NCBI GenBank assembly: GCA_037176885.1
Contig: JAWWNJ010000053.1
Coordinates: 248,001 to 312,000, forward strand
Direction: 5' to 3'
Length of the DNA: 64,000 bases
Source: Favolaschia claudopus
Taxonomy: Eukaryota > Basidiomycota > Agaricomycetes > Agaricales > Mycenaceae
Of the stretch, positions 21,700 to 32,675 are shown piece after piece; within the stretch, counting starts at the first letter, position 1; every line of letters begins with the position of its first letter. The position numbers and the translations under genes were made by a program. The notes beneath the pieces were generated by a model that was given only the letters and a program-made list of their open reading frames with translations, was not told the DNA's origin and searched no databases.

Positions 21700-23650
21700 G
21701 AGCTTCAGTTTCTGACCCCCTCAACGGGGAAAATTTTGCTGTGAAGGGCAATAATTTTTTGTCCCGCGTCTCGGCTCTATTCGAGGCCTCAGCGCTTCAA
21801 AGCTTTCCGCTGTTCAAGTTAATTTTCAAGTCCCGGCACCTTAGCTTATAACAGATTGAATTCCTGCTTAACCTTGGGAAGATAATCCCATCTATTACAC
21901 AGTTTACTAAATTGAAATCTCTGTTTAAGCTTTGTGCTGAGGTGTGCTGCACTTTGTATGACTTCGGAAGTTAAAATCTATGTCTCCCTCCCCACTCTCT
22001 TCACTGTTTCAACATTCTGTCTTGGAAATCAAATAAACGACCTATTTCAAGATGTATATAGGCTTTCAACCTTCGTACTTGTTCAACCTGCAGGGATTTA
22101 TCGAGTCGTTTGAGCCTGGGGAAGTAACTTTGAAGTCGAACTGAGTTTTGGGTGGATCGACGGCAAATCCCGAGTTTGACAAGGGGGATCAGCCGGAATT
22201 GCAAGGATCAGACAGGATCATTTGGCTATGTCTAGCCGAGACATAGCCAACCACAGGCACGGTTAATGAGCCTCTTCTTGACTTCGTCATAAAAGTTTAG
22301 CCCATCAAACTTTCCTAATACGGAAATTGGTAGCCATTCAATGGCTCCAATGGCTCTTCGCAAACCCTCTAATTGCCTCGCACGAGCTGTTGTACAACAT
22401 GATCATGCATTGACCTTTAAAAAATCGTTCTCTTGTCCATTCCGGCGCTGGAAAATGTGAATTATAACTGACTGAAATTGGAAATACGTCGAAGATAGTT
22501 TCTTGCTTGGTTTTCTGAGCTCAGTAACACCTTCATCGAGTCAGACCGAGTCTCGAACTCTCGACAGCATCTGAGAAGTTGTCAGGTTTCAAACTGCTTT
22601 GAGTTCAGTTCACATTGTACATTTTGCAGACAAAAGCAAAGATGTAATCAGATCAAAGTAATTTCTCAGCTTGCTAGATGGTGCGGGACGTGTTCATGGT
22701 GCGAAGAATTGAATCCAAAACCCAAGATCAGAGAGAAATGATCGGGCCGAGGCCCATCAGACACGGGTGCAGTCCCATGTCCAAATAAGGACATGGGCGT
22801 CCACAGCCATCGCACATGAGCCCATGTTTGCCCTGGTAGTGTTGACGACTGTCAGTCGGAAAAACTTGCGTAACGAGATAAGGATTGATAAGGCCTTATC
22901 GGGCCGTAAGGACAGGCCGCGATTATCACGACCTGAAAAGGAATCAGTCAGATAATAATATTCACTTAGATTTTAATACACTTTTAAGACCGTGCCGGCT
23001 TATAAGGCCATTAAAGACTGCGCCGGCTGATCAGGCAAGGAAAGGTTACGTCAAGTGAATAACTTGAAAAATAGGTTTAGAGGCCACTAGAAACTTGAGG
23101 TTGTATTGAACTTTCTTGTAATGCTTTCAGTTGTTATTGTAAGGGGTCTTGTAATCGTAAGTAAGGCTTTTTCCGAGTTGTCTGTGTTCTAGTATTTCGT
23201 ATTGTATTGTATAATAAGTATGTGATATGGCTGGGAATCGAACTAGTGACCTCGCGCGTAGTACAAGAATTTATTAAAGTAGGCAAAACCAAGTAAACTA
23301 AATGTTCTTTTAAGTGTAGGGATACCCTATACAATATAGCCAGAAGACGTCATAGCTGTGGAATCCCCTGACATCACCCCCTCTTCAAGATTCGTCGCCT
23401 CGACGAAGAAATTTGAGAACATTGAAGCTATATACCATAACTATGTTATCCTATTTTTGCTAAGGGATCCTGAACGAACTGAGAGCGAGAAGGAGAGAGA
23501 TCACAAAAAATTCCACTTCACGGGTCAAGGACACATCACGGGTTAGGATAGTACCGTATCACCAGCTCTTTGAGGTCCATGGACCGGAAAACAAATTTTT
23601 GGGAGAGGTGGTGAAGAGCGGCGAAGCTACCGCAACACTTGACACTGCTT
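21700..23650. other. No gene; small hairpin and repeat scraps
   Basis: A hairpin with 12-bp arms (ttggctatgtct / agacatagccaa) lies at 22222-22250. 22870-23035 contains opposed 'ggccttat/ccggcttataaggcc' words like the ends of a decayed transposon. The minus strand at 23225-23255 contains AGTTCGATTCCC, a box-B-like word, but no tRNA fold could be drawn. Confidence 0.35.
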
Positions 23651-23659
23651 CGGCGGTGA

Positions 23660-23785
23660 GCCGATTGCAACGGCTTATCACGGATCATAATCCCCCGGTG
23701 GGCGGCTTGTAATCCCCTGAAAGCCGTGATGAGGCCATAATCCGGGTCAATCCGTTATGAGCAAACTAGGGTTTTTCCTACATTT
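23660..23785. mobile_element. Terminal fragment of the TGTCGGAAAAA element
   Basis: The reverse complement of this stretch (cataacggattgacccggat, then ggctttcaggggattaca, then ccgggggattatgatccg) matches the left end of the element at 47626-48738. It ends in taggaaaaaccctag, like the other termini. This is a third, mostly lost copy. Confidence 0.6.
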
Positions 23786-23789
23786 GTTT

Positions 23790-25265
23790 TTGAAAAATTC
23801 AATTCTGACGAATCACAGCTTTTATTATCAGTATAACGAGACACGGCTGAGCGCGTGTACGTTCCCCGTGCATGCTTTGCTTCACATCGCACAGAATTTG
23901 CGCCAGATGGGACCTTTGTGGTGCTATTGGGCCTTTGTATCAGATGTCCGCTACAACCGGCTGCAACTCGCCCGGCCGTTGCCCATGGGCCATTATGGCC
24001 TCTTCGAAACATAGTCAATCCCAAGTCAATCCAACAAATCATCTATATAAGAACCAAAGACTTCGTGTCTGGGTGGGACAAGACAAGACAAACGAAAGGG
24101 ACATTCGTATTCGCTGACCGCTACGCATTCGTTCGCTGTATCCCTGTTATGAGCACTTTCTACCTGTAGATAATGTGTGTCTGTAGTAAGAAACTATGCC
24201 AAAGCGTTAACCGCCCCACTGGTGCGTCATTTTGTCGAGATTGTCGAGATGTTAAGTTCGTGCCCGCATGCTCCACACGTATCTCTGCACGATGTCGATT
24301 CACTCGATGCTCAACCATGCCCGCCACAACGAGCCGTCTTCGCCCACTGCTGCCCAAGACGCCCTCTATAACTCAGCCGGACTTTTTGCTTAGCAGAACA
24401 ATGGAGCACGAGGGGAATCTCGGCGAGCTGAGTGCAGTCAACGGTGCACCTGTGGAGATCAGAGCAAGTCCTGTTTCAAGGAAGAGTCGGAATCAGGTCA
24501 GCAATTCAAGATGTCGTGCCGGACCCGTTCAAAAGTAATTTTTCCTTAGTCCGAGTCTGAACGGCGTTCGGCGGGCCAAAAGAGACGAAGGAAGAGAGAA
24601 GCAAAGGAAAAAGAGAACGATGGTCGTTTGGTACGCGAGACTTGCGATCTGAGCTGCATGGTGGACTTCACACTGATCTGAGGGGCACAGTCAGGCATTG
24701 TAAGGCCTGTAAACTTGACAGGATCATTGGCTCAACGAGCACGCCGGCAACGAGAGCTCGCTGGTGAAATTGAGGATCTATTGGACATCGAGGGATACTG
24801 TATACATATCAAGGGGGCAGGCTATACGAGTAACGACGAAGTCGTTACTCCGGCTATATGGCCAGCCGAGCCACTACTTCAGCAGACACACCAACTGTGA
24901 GTTAAGCCTGGGCGTCGGATACGGTGCTCTTCATATTTTTTTGGGATGTGGAAACTGTCAGGTCGTACAAGCTCAAGTGTCCACGACGCGAATCAGACAT
25001 CTTTGTCAAGCTGACACTGACATCAGGTGTAGGAGCTGTTCAACTTGTCGTGTTCGGCTGCCAGTGGTCCTCGGCTGGGACGCGCGGGGCATGGTGATGT
25101 CGGTGTGTCGGTGCAGCGTGGGCGACGATGAGGGCTTGTGAGATGTAGGGCTACCTTGGTCGATGTTTAGGCGGGAACGAGGTGATGGGAACGATAGTGT
25201 TAAATTTCGATACAAAAAAACCTGCGATGAGCGCAGAGTGCCGCTATGTACAATCTGATATTATA
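23790..25265. other. No recognisable gene
   Basis: Several frames of 80-125 codons overlap one another on both strands, and none has a motif I can name. A minus frame at 23755-24042 and plus frames at 24173-24538 and 24764-25141 are the longest. I see no support for expression. Confidence 0.3.
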
Positions 25266-25268
25266 TTA

Positions 25269-26545
25269 TTGCAGCTTGCATATGTATTGGCACAGCCGCA
25301 TTTTGTAGAATTTTGAGTTGCCTCAGTATATGATTTATTCCTCCCTCAATTCCGGGTGGATTCCTTTGAGACCATAACCAAAATTCACCGTTTTGGGAGG
25401 CGCATCCAGCCATACCAAATTCATAGCTAAATACGCGTGTCTAAAAATCTCAATATCCTTCAATAACCGTTCGGCGCGTGAATTTACACGGTGAGATCAG
25501 GGTGCTTTGAGGTAAAAGTTGAAGGTATAAACTGTTTGAATACCTCCCGGCTACACACCTCTAAAGTTTGGAACAAAATGAGGGCGGATTGACGCGGCCG
25601 CGACGCGTCGAAGAAGGCCAATCAATGCGCTGATCGGACGGGTTGCCACCGCGAAAGCTCAGTGCAGGAAGAAAGGGCTGCTTGCTCAAAGGTCAATAGC
25701 GTACCCCAAATGCCTTCTCAACGCTCTGGGTCCACGCTTAGCGGAGCTTTGAGGAACAACCCTTGTAGTGACACACCAGGGCCACTGAGTGTACCCCGTT
25801 CAAGGTACCACTGGCGGCATCTCAGCAGGTAAGAGCCTCTTCATGATCTACGGGGCGCTCCAAGACATCGAGAAAGGGCTTAAGCTTGATTGAAGATTTT
25901 GCAGAATGCCTTGAAGGTTGGCTTCCATGTTCGACCCCAGAGTCTTGGTTGAAGGTTGGCTTCCATGTTCGACCCCAGAGTCTTGGACAAATCTTGGTAC
26001 TACGGCCGAATAGATAGCGTATTGTTGCTTCCTTCCTTTGCATAAAAGATACACTAGGCAAATCCAACAAGGAACGGGTCTCCCGGTGCCCTCTTAAGTA
26101 GTCTGAAGCGCTCGCGGACCGACAGAGGTCTAAGAGGGTGGAAGAAAGAGGCAAAGCATCCCAAGTGACCGCGGATCATCATAACCAAATGATGAGCTTC
26201 TTCGACGCATCGCGGGCGCGTCAATCCACCCCCGTTTTGTTTCAAACTTGACAGGTATGTAGCCGATAGGTATATGAACACTTTCTACCTTGGACTTTCT
26301 CTCAAAGCGCCCTGATTTTACGGCGTAATTTCACGCGCCGAACAGCTGTTGGTAGGATATTGAGATTTTGAGATTCGCGTATTTCGCTACAAATTTGGTA
26401 TGGCTGGATGCGCCTCGCAAAACGGTGAATTTTGGTTATGGTCTCAAAGGAATCCACTCGGAATTGAGGGAGGAATAAATCATATACTGTAGCGCCTCAA
26501 AATTCTATCAAAATGCGGCTGTGCCAATATATTTGCAAACTGCAA
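25269..26545. mobile_element. TIR element (1.28 kb) with about 240-bp arms
   Basis: The ends are TTGCAGCTTGCA and the inverse (tttgcaaactgcaa), flanked by TA at 25267-25268 and 26546-26547. The arms match over about 240 bases with scattered differences (for example attcctccctcaattccg, and ggaatccactcggaattgag on the other side). The centre holds a tandem duplication of about 38 bp (ttgaaggttggcttccatg...) at about 25913-25985 and no recognised gene. A minus frame of 110 codons spans the duplication. Confidence 0.8.
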
Positions 26546-26564
26546 TAAACCCTCTCTTTGCATG

Positions 26565-27085
26565 GGTTTGACGAATAAACACTTCCTTGGTCAATCTGAC
26601 CATGGTACGGGATGGTCCGACTGTGGGGCCGCAGTCAGGCTGACCGCGCCGCCACAGCCGGTTTGACCGCCGACACGGCTGATCTGACTGTGGTTTACGA
26701 GCTTGTAAAAACACGGGATTTATGGGTAGTTATAGGCAGTATAGACTTTATGGTGTGATATTGTGTATTAGACTCAACAGAATAAAGACTTGTAGCAACA
26801 TATGACAGGAACAGCCAGATTTGTTGACGATCGGTGCTTGGCATCGGTTTGCTACGGTCTGACCCGACCCCTATTACAACCGTTATTTAAGTATAGTATT
26901 TCTAATGTATCGGGGAGCTTCCCCTCTTGTCTTTTCCCCCCATCGTCGTCCGTCCTCAACAAGATTGACTGTGTTAAGAATGACTGTGCGGCGCACAGTC
27001 GGCATGACCGTGGCAGGCCACGGTCAAAATTTAGGCGGTCAGAATAACCGCGCGAAAAATCAAATAACCGCGGCGCGGTCATACC
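26565..27085. mobile_element. Probable decayed transposon with GACTG/GACCG subterminal repeats
   Basis: At 26595-26700 the words gactgtgg, gccgcagtc, tgaccgc and ctgactg recur every 10-20 bases. At 26965-27080 the same words recur in the opposite arrangement (gactgtgcggcgcacagtc, tgaccgtgg, ccacggtca, taaccgcg). Dense subterminal arrays of one short word are typical of transposase-binding regions. The exact ends and any target duplication could not be set. Confidence 0.4.
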
Positions 27086-27089
27086 GGCT

Positions 27090-27855
27090 GTGACTTCTCT
27101 CTACAGTGACAAGACATAAGTACTTGCATCTTATGAGTATTTTCTCCCATCAAGACTAAGCAATACAATGCATTTCTGAGACGAACAAAACCGGAAGTTG
27201 AACCAAGGGCCCCAGCGAACCAAACAAGAACAAGAACAAACGTGCCGTTTCCGACAAGGGCATCCAGTCACACTGTAACACAGCTTGTACTGTCAAATCA
27301 AAAGTCACGCGACTGTAAACGTGGACCGAACGTCATCACGTGACAGCTGACGACAAGTTCTTCGCGTCTTTCTTACGGCCAACATTGAATGGACCAAAGG
27401 CCGAAAGACTTCTCTTATTGCCCTGGCATCTTCTGTCCTCAATCGCACGAACACTGCACACCAAGACGTACTTGCTCTTTGCGCGCGCTTTTACGCTGAC
27501 CTGGTTTGTGGCCAGTAGTGCGAAGACAATATCCTCGACTAATCACCGTTCACCTACCCACAGACAGATTTGTCCCTGTCTTCTGATTGCGTGAATGATA
27601 TGGGAATCCTACTTGCGGAGCTCGGTTCAACGCTCGATGTCTGTGCTCGCGTGAGTTGTCGATACAATGGGCCATAATAACTGTTACTGAGGTGTAAGGT
27701 GTAGAGACGAGACGAGCTCCATCCAGGCGTATTATCTTTGGCCCATTGTAAAGTCCCAGCTTGCATCGGAATCATACCGACTCCTATGAATCGATGTCAA
27801 CCTTGCCACCTTCGATCGCTCCCGAGAACGCTTTCCTCTTGCCGATGGTTGCTCG
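27090..27855. other. Upstream region of the JmjC-like gene
   Basis: A plus frame at 27340-27594 (84 codons) and a short open stretch from ATG near 27601 that ends at a GTGAGT donor near 27652 could be lost upstream exons of the gene at 27856, but I could not join them in frame. No other feature is seen. Confidence 0.3.
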
Positions 27856-28926
27856 ATGGCTAGAACCCCCTTTGTCCAGTACACAATGGTGTCTTCGAAA
27901 GCAGTAGCCGTGCTAGAACGCCTTGCGCGTTGGCCATCTCCCCTGCCTCGCCATGAACAATTCCCCCTCCCCCCTAGCGTGCAGACTCCAACGGGGTCTT
28001 TTCTTATTGATGATCTGCTTGCCCTTGGCCAGGACCTCATCAACTACCATGATCTGTGCGCCCAAGACAGCACTCCCATGGACACCGTAGCGTCCGTTAT
28101 GGATCTGCTATTGAAGAGCTATCTCACTCAGCCTTGGCGAACAGGACACAGGGTGGTTTCCATGTCCAATATTGCAGCCACGGATAGGGGAATGCTACGT
28201 TGCCGTCTTGGATGGGAGACTGTGATGGGTCGCCTCGGGTCTCGGTTTGTCTTCGGGGACTATCATTGGCAATACACCCTGGACAAGGTGTTCCCAGCCC
28301 CACCTGCTACACTTCCAAAATTTGATCGTGCCCGAAAGGAGTATTTGGACCGCCGGGATAGAGAACCCTGGGCTGCATCGGTTCGGACACCCCCTGGCTG
28401 GTTTAGCGATATGCACACCGACTTCGCCGGCCTCGCTCAAGCCATCGTTCATTTCGAAGGAGAGAAGCTGTGGCTATTGTGGCCTGCAACAGCGAAGAAC
28501 CTCAAATGGTGGAGACTTCAGCATCCACAACCATGGATTGGACATCCCTCGCGACTCCTTGAGGCCCTGGATTCTCTCGAGGGCCTGGAGATCATGCACG
28601 TCTCTGACCCTTGTGCTTTCATTGATGCAGAGAGGAGGGCAGGTGACATAGGGCAAGCGAGTAGTGAGAGGCGGGCGAACACGCAGAAGGAGGTGAGTGG
28701 TGAACAGTCAAGTCGTCGCTGGCAGTCAGTTAGAGCAGCGCAAGAAGGCGGGAGCGAAGAGATACGAAGAAGCGGCGAAGCGGCGAAGAGGGGAGTGGAA
28801 GCGGCGAAGAGGGGCGGGAAAGCGACGGGTAGAGGCGGGGCGGCGACGAGGAGTGGCGGGGCGGCGGCAGACATGGGTCCCACAATGCAGGGTGGGATAT
28901 CTGAAGAGAGGAGGTCGTCAAATTAG
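27856..28926 (+). CDS. JmjC-like protein, C-terminally truncated and fused to repeat sequence
   Basis: The frame has 356 codons. Residues 1 to about 256 resemble a JmjC-like (cupin, Fe(II)/2-oxoglutarate-type) family that I recall as greatly expanded in mushroom genomes. The stretch WFSDMHTDFAGLAQ contains the HxD metal pair (H187, D189), followed by a typical EGEKLWLLWP strand. The distal histidine strand expected after 'AFI' is missing. At about residue 257 (28624) the sequence turns into Arg/Gly/Ala/Glu-rich text encoded by purine-rich minisatellite DNA, so the last 100 residues are not domain sequence. Two of three metal ligands remain, so catalysis is unlikely. The start is ATG 27856; ATG 27886 is an alternative. 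Function in the fungus is unknown. Confidence 0.6.
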   Translation: MARTPFVQYTMVSSKAVAVLERLARWPSPLPRHEQFPLPPSVQTPTGSFLIDDLLALGQDLINYHDLCAQDSTPMDTVASVMDLLLKSYLTQPWRTGHRVVSMSNIAATDRGMLRCRLGWETVMGRLGSRFVFGDYHWQYTLDKVFPAPPATLPKFDRARKEYLDRRDREPWAASVRTPPGWFSDMHTDFAGLAQAIVHFEGEKLWLLWPATAKNLKWWRLQHPQPWIGHPSRLLEALDSLEGLEIMHVSDPCAFIDAERRAGDIGQASSERRANTQKEVSGEQSSRRWQSVRAAQEGGSEEIRRSGEAAKRGVEAAKRGGKATGRGGAATRSGGAAADMGPTMQGGISEERRSSN

Positions 28927-29360
28927 CCGCAGTGAAGGTAAGCATGAATATTGTAATACACCTTCATGCCGCCTATGTGAAAATGAAGTATCGGCGATGG
29001 AAGCGGACGATTCATCGACACAAGACGAGGATGATTCTTCATCCTCGTCTTGCGCACCAGCAGTCTCCGCTGGTCTGCGCCATGTCGTCGGATGAAGGCG
29101 GCAGCGGCGAACGGAGACGAGGCAGCGGCGAGCGGGAGCAGGAGTTAGCGAGCGGGGCGCGGGGAAACAGCGAGCGGAGGTGGTGGAGAAGACGGCCGGA
29201 AGCGGGGCAGAGGCAGACACAAGTGCCACGATGTGATACAGCGTGGGGTGCCAAGGAAGGCGGGGCAGCGGCGGACAGAGACGGAACGGCCGTAAGCGGA
29301 GACGAGGCGGCGAGAAGCGGAGACGAGGCGGCGAGAAGCGGAGACGGGGAGCAGTAGAAA
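28625..29360. repeat. Purine-rich minisatellite-like modules
   Basis: The plus strand is strongly G/A-biased, with recurring gcggcga, gaggcgg and agcggagacgag units, including direct repeats of about 20 bp at 29290-29345. Two modules, 28650-28920 and 29085-29360, follow a similar order and end in related gtgccac/gtcccac-gat words. They create long Arg/Gly/Ala-rich (plus) and Ser/Pro/Leu-rich (minus) frames that should not be read as genes. Confidence 0.6.
29022..29051. repeat. Perfect 13-bp hairpin
   Basis: Arms AAGACGAGGATGA and TCATCCTCGTCTT are separated by TTCT. A sequence-related hairpin is at 29538-29589, and the DNA following both (gcgcaccagcagtctccgc and gcgcgtagtctccgc) is also related. 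Confidence 0.7.
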
Positions 29361-29537
29361 CGAATGTTGGGATTTGATACAAGGTGAGGCAAGGTCTGGT
29401 GAAGAGAAGACAATGAAATTAGTAGCCGTACAAGGAACCAAAATCATTGTAACATACCTTGAGTGAAATCTCCTAATTTCACCAGTGGTTGAACCCGAAA
29501 GATCGTCGAAGAAAGTGGGATCGTCCGCTTTCGTCGA

Positions 29538-29589
29538 GAGATGAGGATGAAGAGGATGAAAGAGGATGAAGATTCTTCATCCTCATCTC
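29538..29589. repeat. 15-bp hairpin with GGATGAA-repeat loop
   Basis: Arms GAGATGAGGATGAAG and CTTCATCCTCATCTC enclose a loop of agaggatgaa repeats. It is related to 29022-29051 and probably derives from the same ancestral sequence. Confidence 0.65.
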
Positions 29590-29619
29590 GCGCGTAGTCT
29601 CCGCGACTGTAGACGCGTT

Positions 29620-30300
29620 GTCGAGGGCAGATAAGGTCGATAATTCTTGAGTTTTGAAACTAGAATCCAGTACTTGATGCATAGCCAGATCTCATTGAAG
29701 TGCTGAACTTGTAGCTAGCAGCACCAGAAAGCGGGTGAGTGGATAGACGAAGAGACGAAGATGAAATTTGACGCGTCACAGCGACGTGGGAAGGAAGCTG
29801 CGCAGATAATCACCTTTCGAATATCTGGTTTCTTATCTTGGGGTCGCGCTCTGCAGCGGCGCATGTCTTCGGATTGCGAAAAAATTCCTGGATGTATTCA
29901 AATGTTCTTCTGTCAATTAAATCTGTTATATTTTCGTCTCGTCAGATATGTGAATTTGGGTACGGTACTATGCCTGCTTTGACAGCGCCTATGGTATGAG
30001 AGAACCGGCATCGGGGTAAGGGCCCTACAATTCTGAAAGCCTGTAATATGGCTATTAGGGAACCGCCTATCGTAACCCGGGCTTGACAGATCCAAACTGC
30101 TCACCTTGTAAACAATTGAGTTGCGACGTGTTGACGCCACTCGATAACATAGAGCTGGGAGGAGATTGACGCGGTTTGGTGGAGACAAGCGCGTAGAGGC
30201 CGAAAGGAATCCGCGACTCCCCAAATCGGCGCAGGCAGAACTGGCGCCCACAACGCCAAACATGCCGGTCCGACGGTAAATGGGGACACAGCCACCTGAC
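29620..30300. other. No gene supported
   Basis: A 198-codon minus frame (29913-30509) crosses the poly-T run at 30307 and is probably chance. Its text shows no motif. Nothing else was identified. Confidence 0.35.
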
Positions 30301-30305
30301 GAGTC

Positions 30306-32178
30306 TTTTTTTTTTTTTTGTCTCTGCATTTTTATACCGCAACAAGTACATGATCTACTAAGACGCGGTGCCCGGAGGCGATAAATAAAGGTGTTGTTAG
30401 TGCGATGGAAGTGTCCGAAGGATGTGTAGTATAGTCGTGTGAGGGTGGGAGTCAAGTTTGGGGTTTCGAGGGTATTAGCGGAAACATAAACCATAAGACC
30501 ATAGCGCATGAGTGAAAGGAAATGTACATGAAAGGGAAGGGTATAGGGTGGGACGGGTGTGCCGAAATGGTGTCGGGATGGTGTTTCGATGCCACTGTTG
30601 GACAGGTCTGTGTGCGCACGACCCTTGCGCTCAGCCCATTTCCTCTACATCAGACAAATCGTCTGGAGGTTCCGGTTTCGTCTTCGTAAATTGGGAGTTC
30701 TTGCGGCATACGGGGTAGACCCGTTTTTGTGAATGCTCCGGACACCTCTAAGAACTCAGCTAGTGCTGAAATTCCGTCTTTAGTGCCCAGTATTTCGGGC
30801 AGGGATATGTCCCTAGAGACTTTTTTGAGGATGTGCCGTTGGTCCTCATAGCGAGGACACTCGCGAAGCAGATGTTCGCGCGACTGGAAGGGTTCTCCAC
30901 AGGGGCAGTCAACGTTCTCGGATGGCACAAAGCGGCTGTAGTACTCGCCTGAGAAGCAGTGTCCGATCCGACACTGTGTAACCCGCCCAAAGACTTCTCT
31001 CGACAACGCCGTAAAATGCGGGGTCGGTTTTAGGGAAGGGGCGAAGCGGTTTGCCATGGCATAGCTCCCCGTCTTCTGTGGGGACTTCCATTCCTTGACC
31101 CAGGACCGGTGGACTTTCTCTTTCGATTTCCTGAGTGCGTGCGAGCGGGTTCCTCCAGGTGGCGCCGCGAGTTCCGTTCCGGTTTTCGCCAGCGCGTCTG
31201 CACGTTCGTTCCCAACGATGTCGCAGTGGCCTGGCGACCACCCAATCTCGACTTTATGTTCTGGGTCGGCGTCGAAGAAGGCACAGATTCTTTTGTGGAA
31301 TACATGTGCAGAGAGTTGGCCCGCTCTGGGTTTTGGGTCGCAGATGGTGTTGATAGCAGACACATTATCTGCGAAGAAGTGAATCTCTTTTATCTGCGGG
31401 TTGGCGGCGGCAATGGAGATGGCTTTTGCCGCTCCAAACAGCAAGCCTGTAATTTCGCCGTCGTACACCTCGGCTCGGCTGCCAAGGCCAAAGCTTTTTG
31501 CAAAGACTTCTTTATTTTCATGGTAGATGACGGCTCCTGCTCCCACCCTACGCACACGGTGTACGACGCGTTGCGAGCCGTCGGAATAGACCAGAAGGTG
31601 GTACGGGGAAGAACTGAATTTACTTATCTTTTGTTTGTGTGCTTTTGCCGCTTCCTCTTTCTCCTCCCCCGCCGTTCCTGACACGCGCAATCGACCCCCA
31701 AAGTCCTCCTTCGTGCGCCGCCATGGTTCCGTGAGGTACGGGAAGATGCGTTCATCATTTGCTGATGTTGATTCGGCCACTCTTTGGAGTTGCGTGGACT
31801 TGCGCATGTTCACTTTGCTCTTTGAGTTTCTCGGTCGTACTGGAAGTGGTGGTGGGAAGGAAGGGGCTCTTCCTCCCCGCCAAACATCAGGAAGCCGTTG
31901 GATGACAGGGCTATTTTTACTCAGCTTGTTAAAGCGGATTGCTTCCCTTCATCCATCGCCAGGCGTATGGGTGGGATCGACGCTTCAATCTCCAATGCGT
32001 TGATCGGCGAGGTCCTGAACGCTGCGCAAATGAGCCGCAATGCTCGACGTTGCACCCTTTCTAGTTGTTTCTCGTGGTCTTTCTTTCCGGTCCACCATGC
32101 TGCGCCAGCGTAAGATAAAACGGGAACGACACATGCCTTGTATAGATGACGTAGGTGGGCTTGTGAAAGGCCTCTGAC
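30306..32178 (-). mobile_element. 5'-truncated LINE (Tad/I-type, RNase H-bearing)
   Basis: The element lies on the minus strand: the end of a reverse-transcriptase ORF2 starts abruptly at about 32178, runs to a stop at 30650, and is followed by about 330 bp of 3' UTR and a poly-A (poly-T on plus) of about 13 at 30307-30319. Abrupt 5' truncation plus a poly-A tail is the usual LINE outcome. A target duplication was not convincing (ctgac near both ends). Confidence 0.75.
30650..32178 (-). pseudogene. LINE ORF2 C-terminal part: RT thumb, RNase H and zinc knuckle
   Basis: The first 80 codons (32178 to about 31940) carry the RT C-terminal pattern LYKACVVPVLSYAGAAWWTG. One frameshift near 31940 then moves the frame, which stays open to the stop at 30650. 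RNase H follows with YSDGS (first Asp), EITGLLFGA (Glu), FADNVSAINT (second Asp) and GNERADALA (last Asp). Near the C-terminus is a CPCGEP...HLLRECP zinc-knuckle-like motif, typical of Tad/I-type elements. The polymerase core and endonuclease are missing, so the copy is dead, although the RNase H looks intact. Confidence 0.8.
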
Positions 32179-32180
32179 TA

Positions 32181-32673
32181 GAGCTTATTAGCAACCGGTG
32201 AAAAACGAAATTTCACGCACAAGAACAGAGCACTTTGGCAAACGGTGAAAAATGATTTTTGTCTTCAGTAGAGCTTATTAGCAACCGGTGAAAAACGAAA
32301 TTTTACGCACAAGAACGTCATCCAAAAACCACAAGTGGAGCAGCACTTTTTCACTGTTCCAAGAAAGGAAACAACGTGCCGATTCGTGCCGCATCGCTTG
32401 AGTTGCCTTTCTGAGCGACTTCTATCAGCGTACACGCTCACTACTCTACTCGCCGTCCTGCGAGCCTCTTGGAACGACGAGCAACAAGCTCTACCTTTCG
32501 CGGAAGCGTCCTACTTCGTCATGATCGCCACTCTGGAGCGGGGAACGGCCATGCGCCTGACCGCATCTCTCGATGACGTCTTCGAGGTTTTGCATGTTTG
32601 GAGCCTCCGTTTTTCACTGATCTCGCTTAGTTTTTCATGTATATTTTGAAAAGCACCGGCTGCTAATAAGCTC
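32181..32673. mobile_element. GAGCTTATTAGCA TIR element, inserted beside another left end
   Basis: Left ends GAGCTTATTAGCAACCGGTG occur twice, at 32181 and 32281, each after TA. The only right end (caccggctgctaataagctc) closes at 32673 before TA. The complete unit is thus 32281-32673 (393 bp), and 32181-32278 is the stump of another copy. The body contains a plus frame of 104 codons (32335-32649). The reverse copy at 7249-7515 keeps most of the same DNA. No known domain. Confidence 0.75.
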
Positions 32674-32675
32674 TA

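Noticed and set aside
23225..23345. Possible tRNA (box-B word AGTTCGATTCCC on the minus strand)
   Set aside because: No cloverleaf could be drawn: T-stem does not pair and no acceptor or D arm is evident.
28518..29447. Pro/Ser/Leu-rich minus frames of 100-154 codons
   Set aside because: They are translations of the purine-rich minisatellite read on the opposite strand.
29913..30509. 198-codon minus frame
   Set aside because: It crosses the LINE poly-A tract, which gives its Lys run, and ends outside the element; no motif and mixed composition.
30290..32200. Target-site duplication for the LINE
   Set aside because: Only a short, imperfect 'ctgac' match near both ends; too weak to claim.
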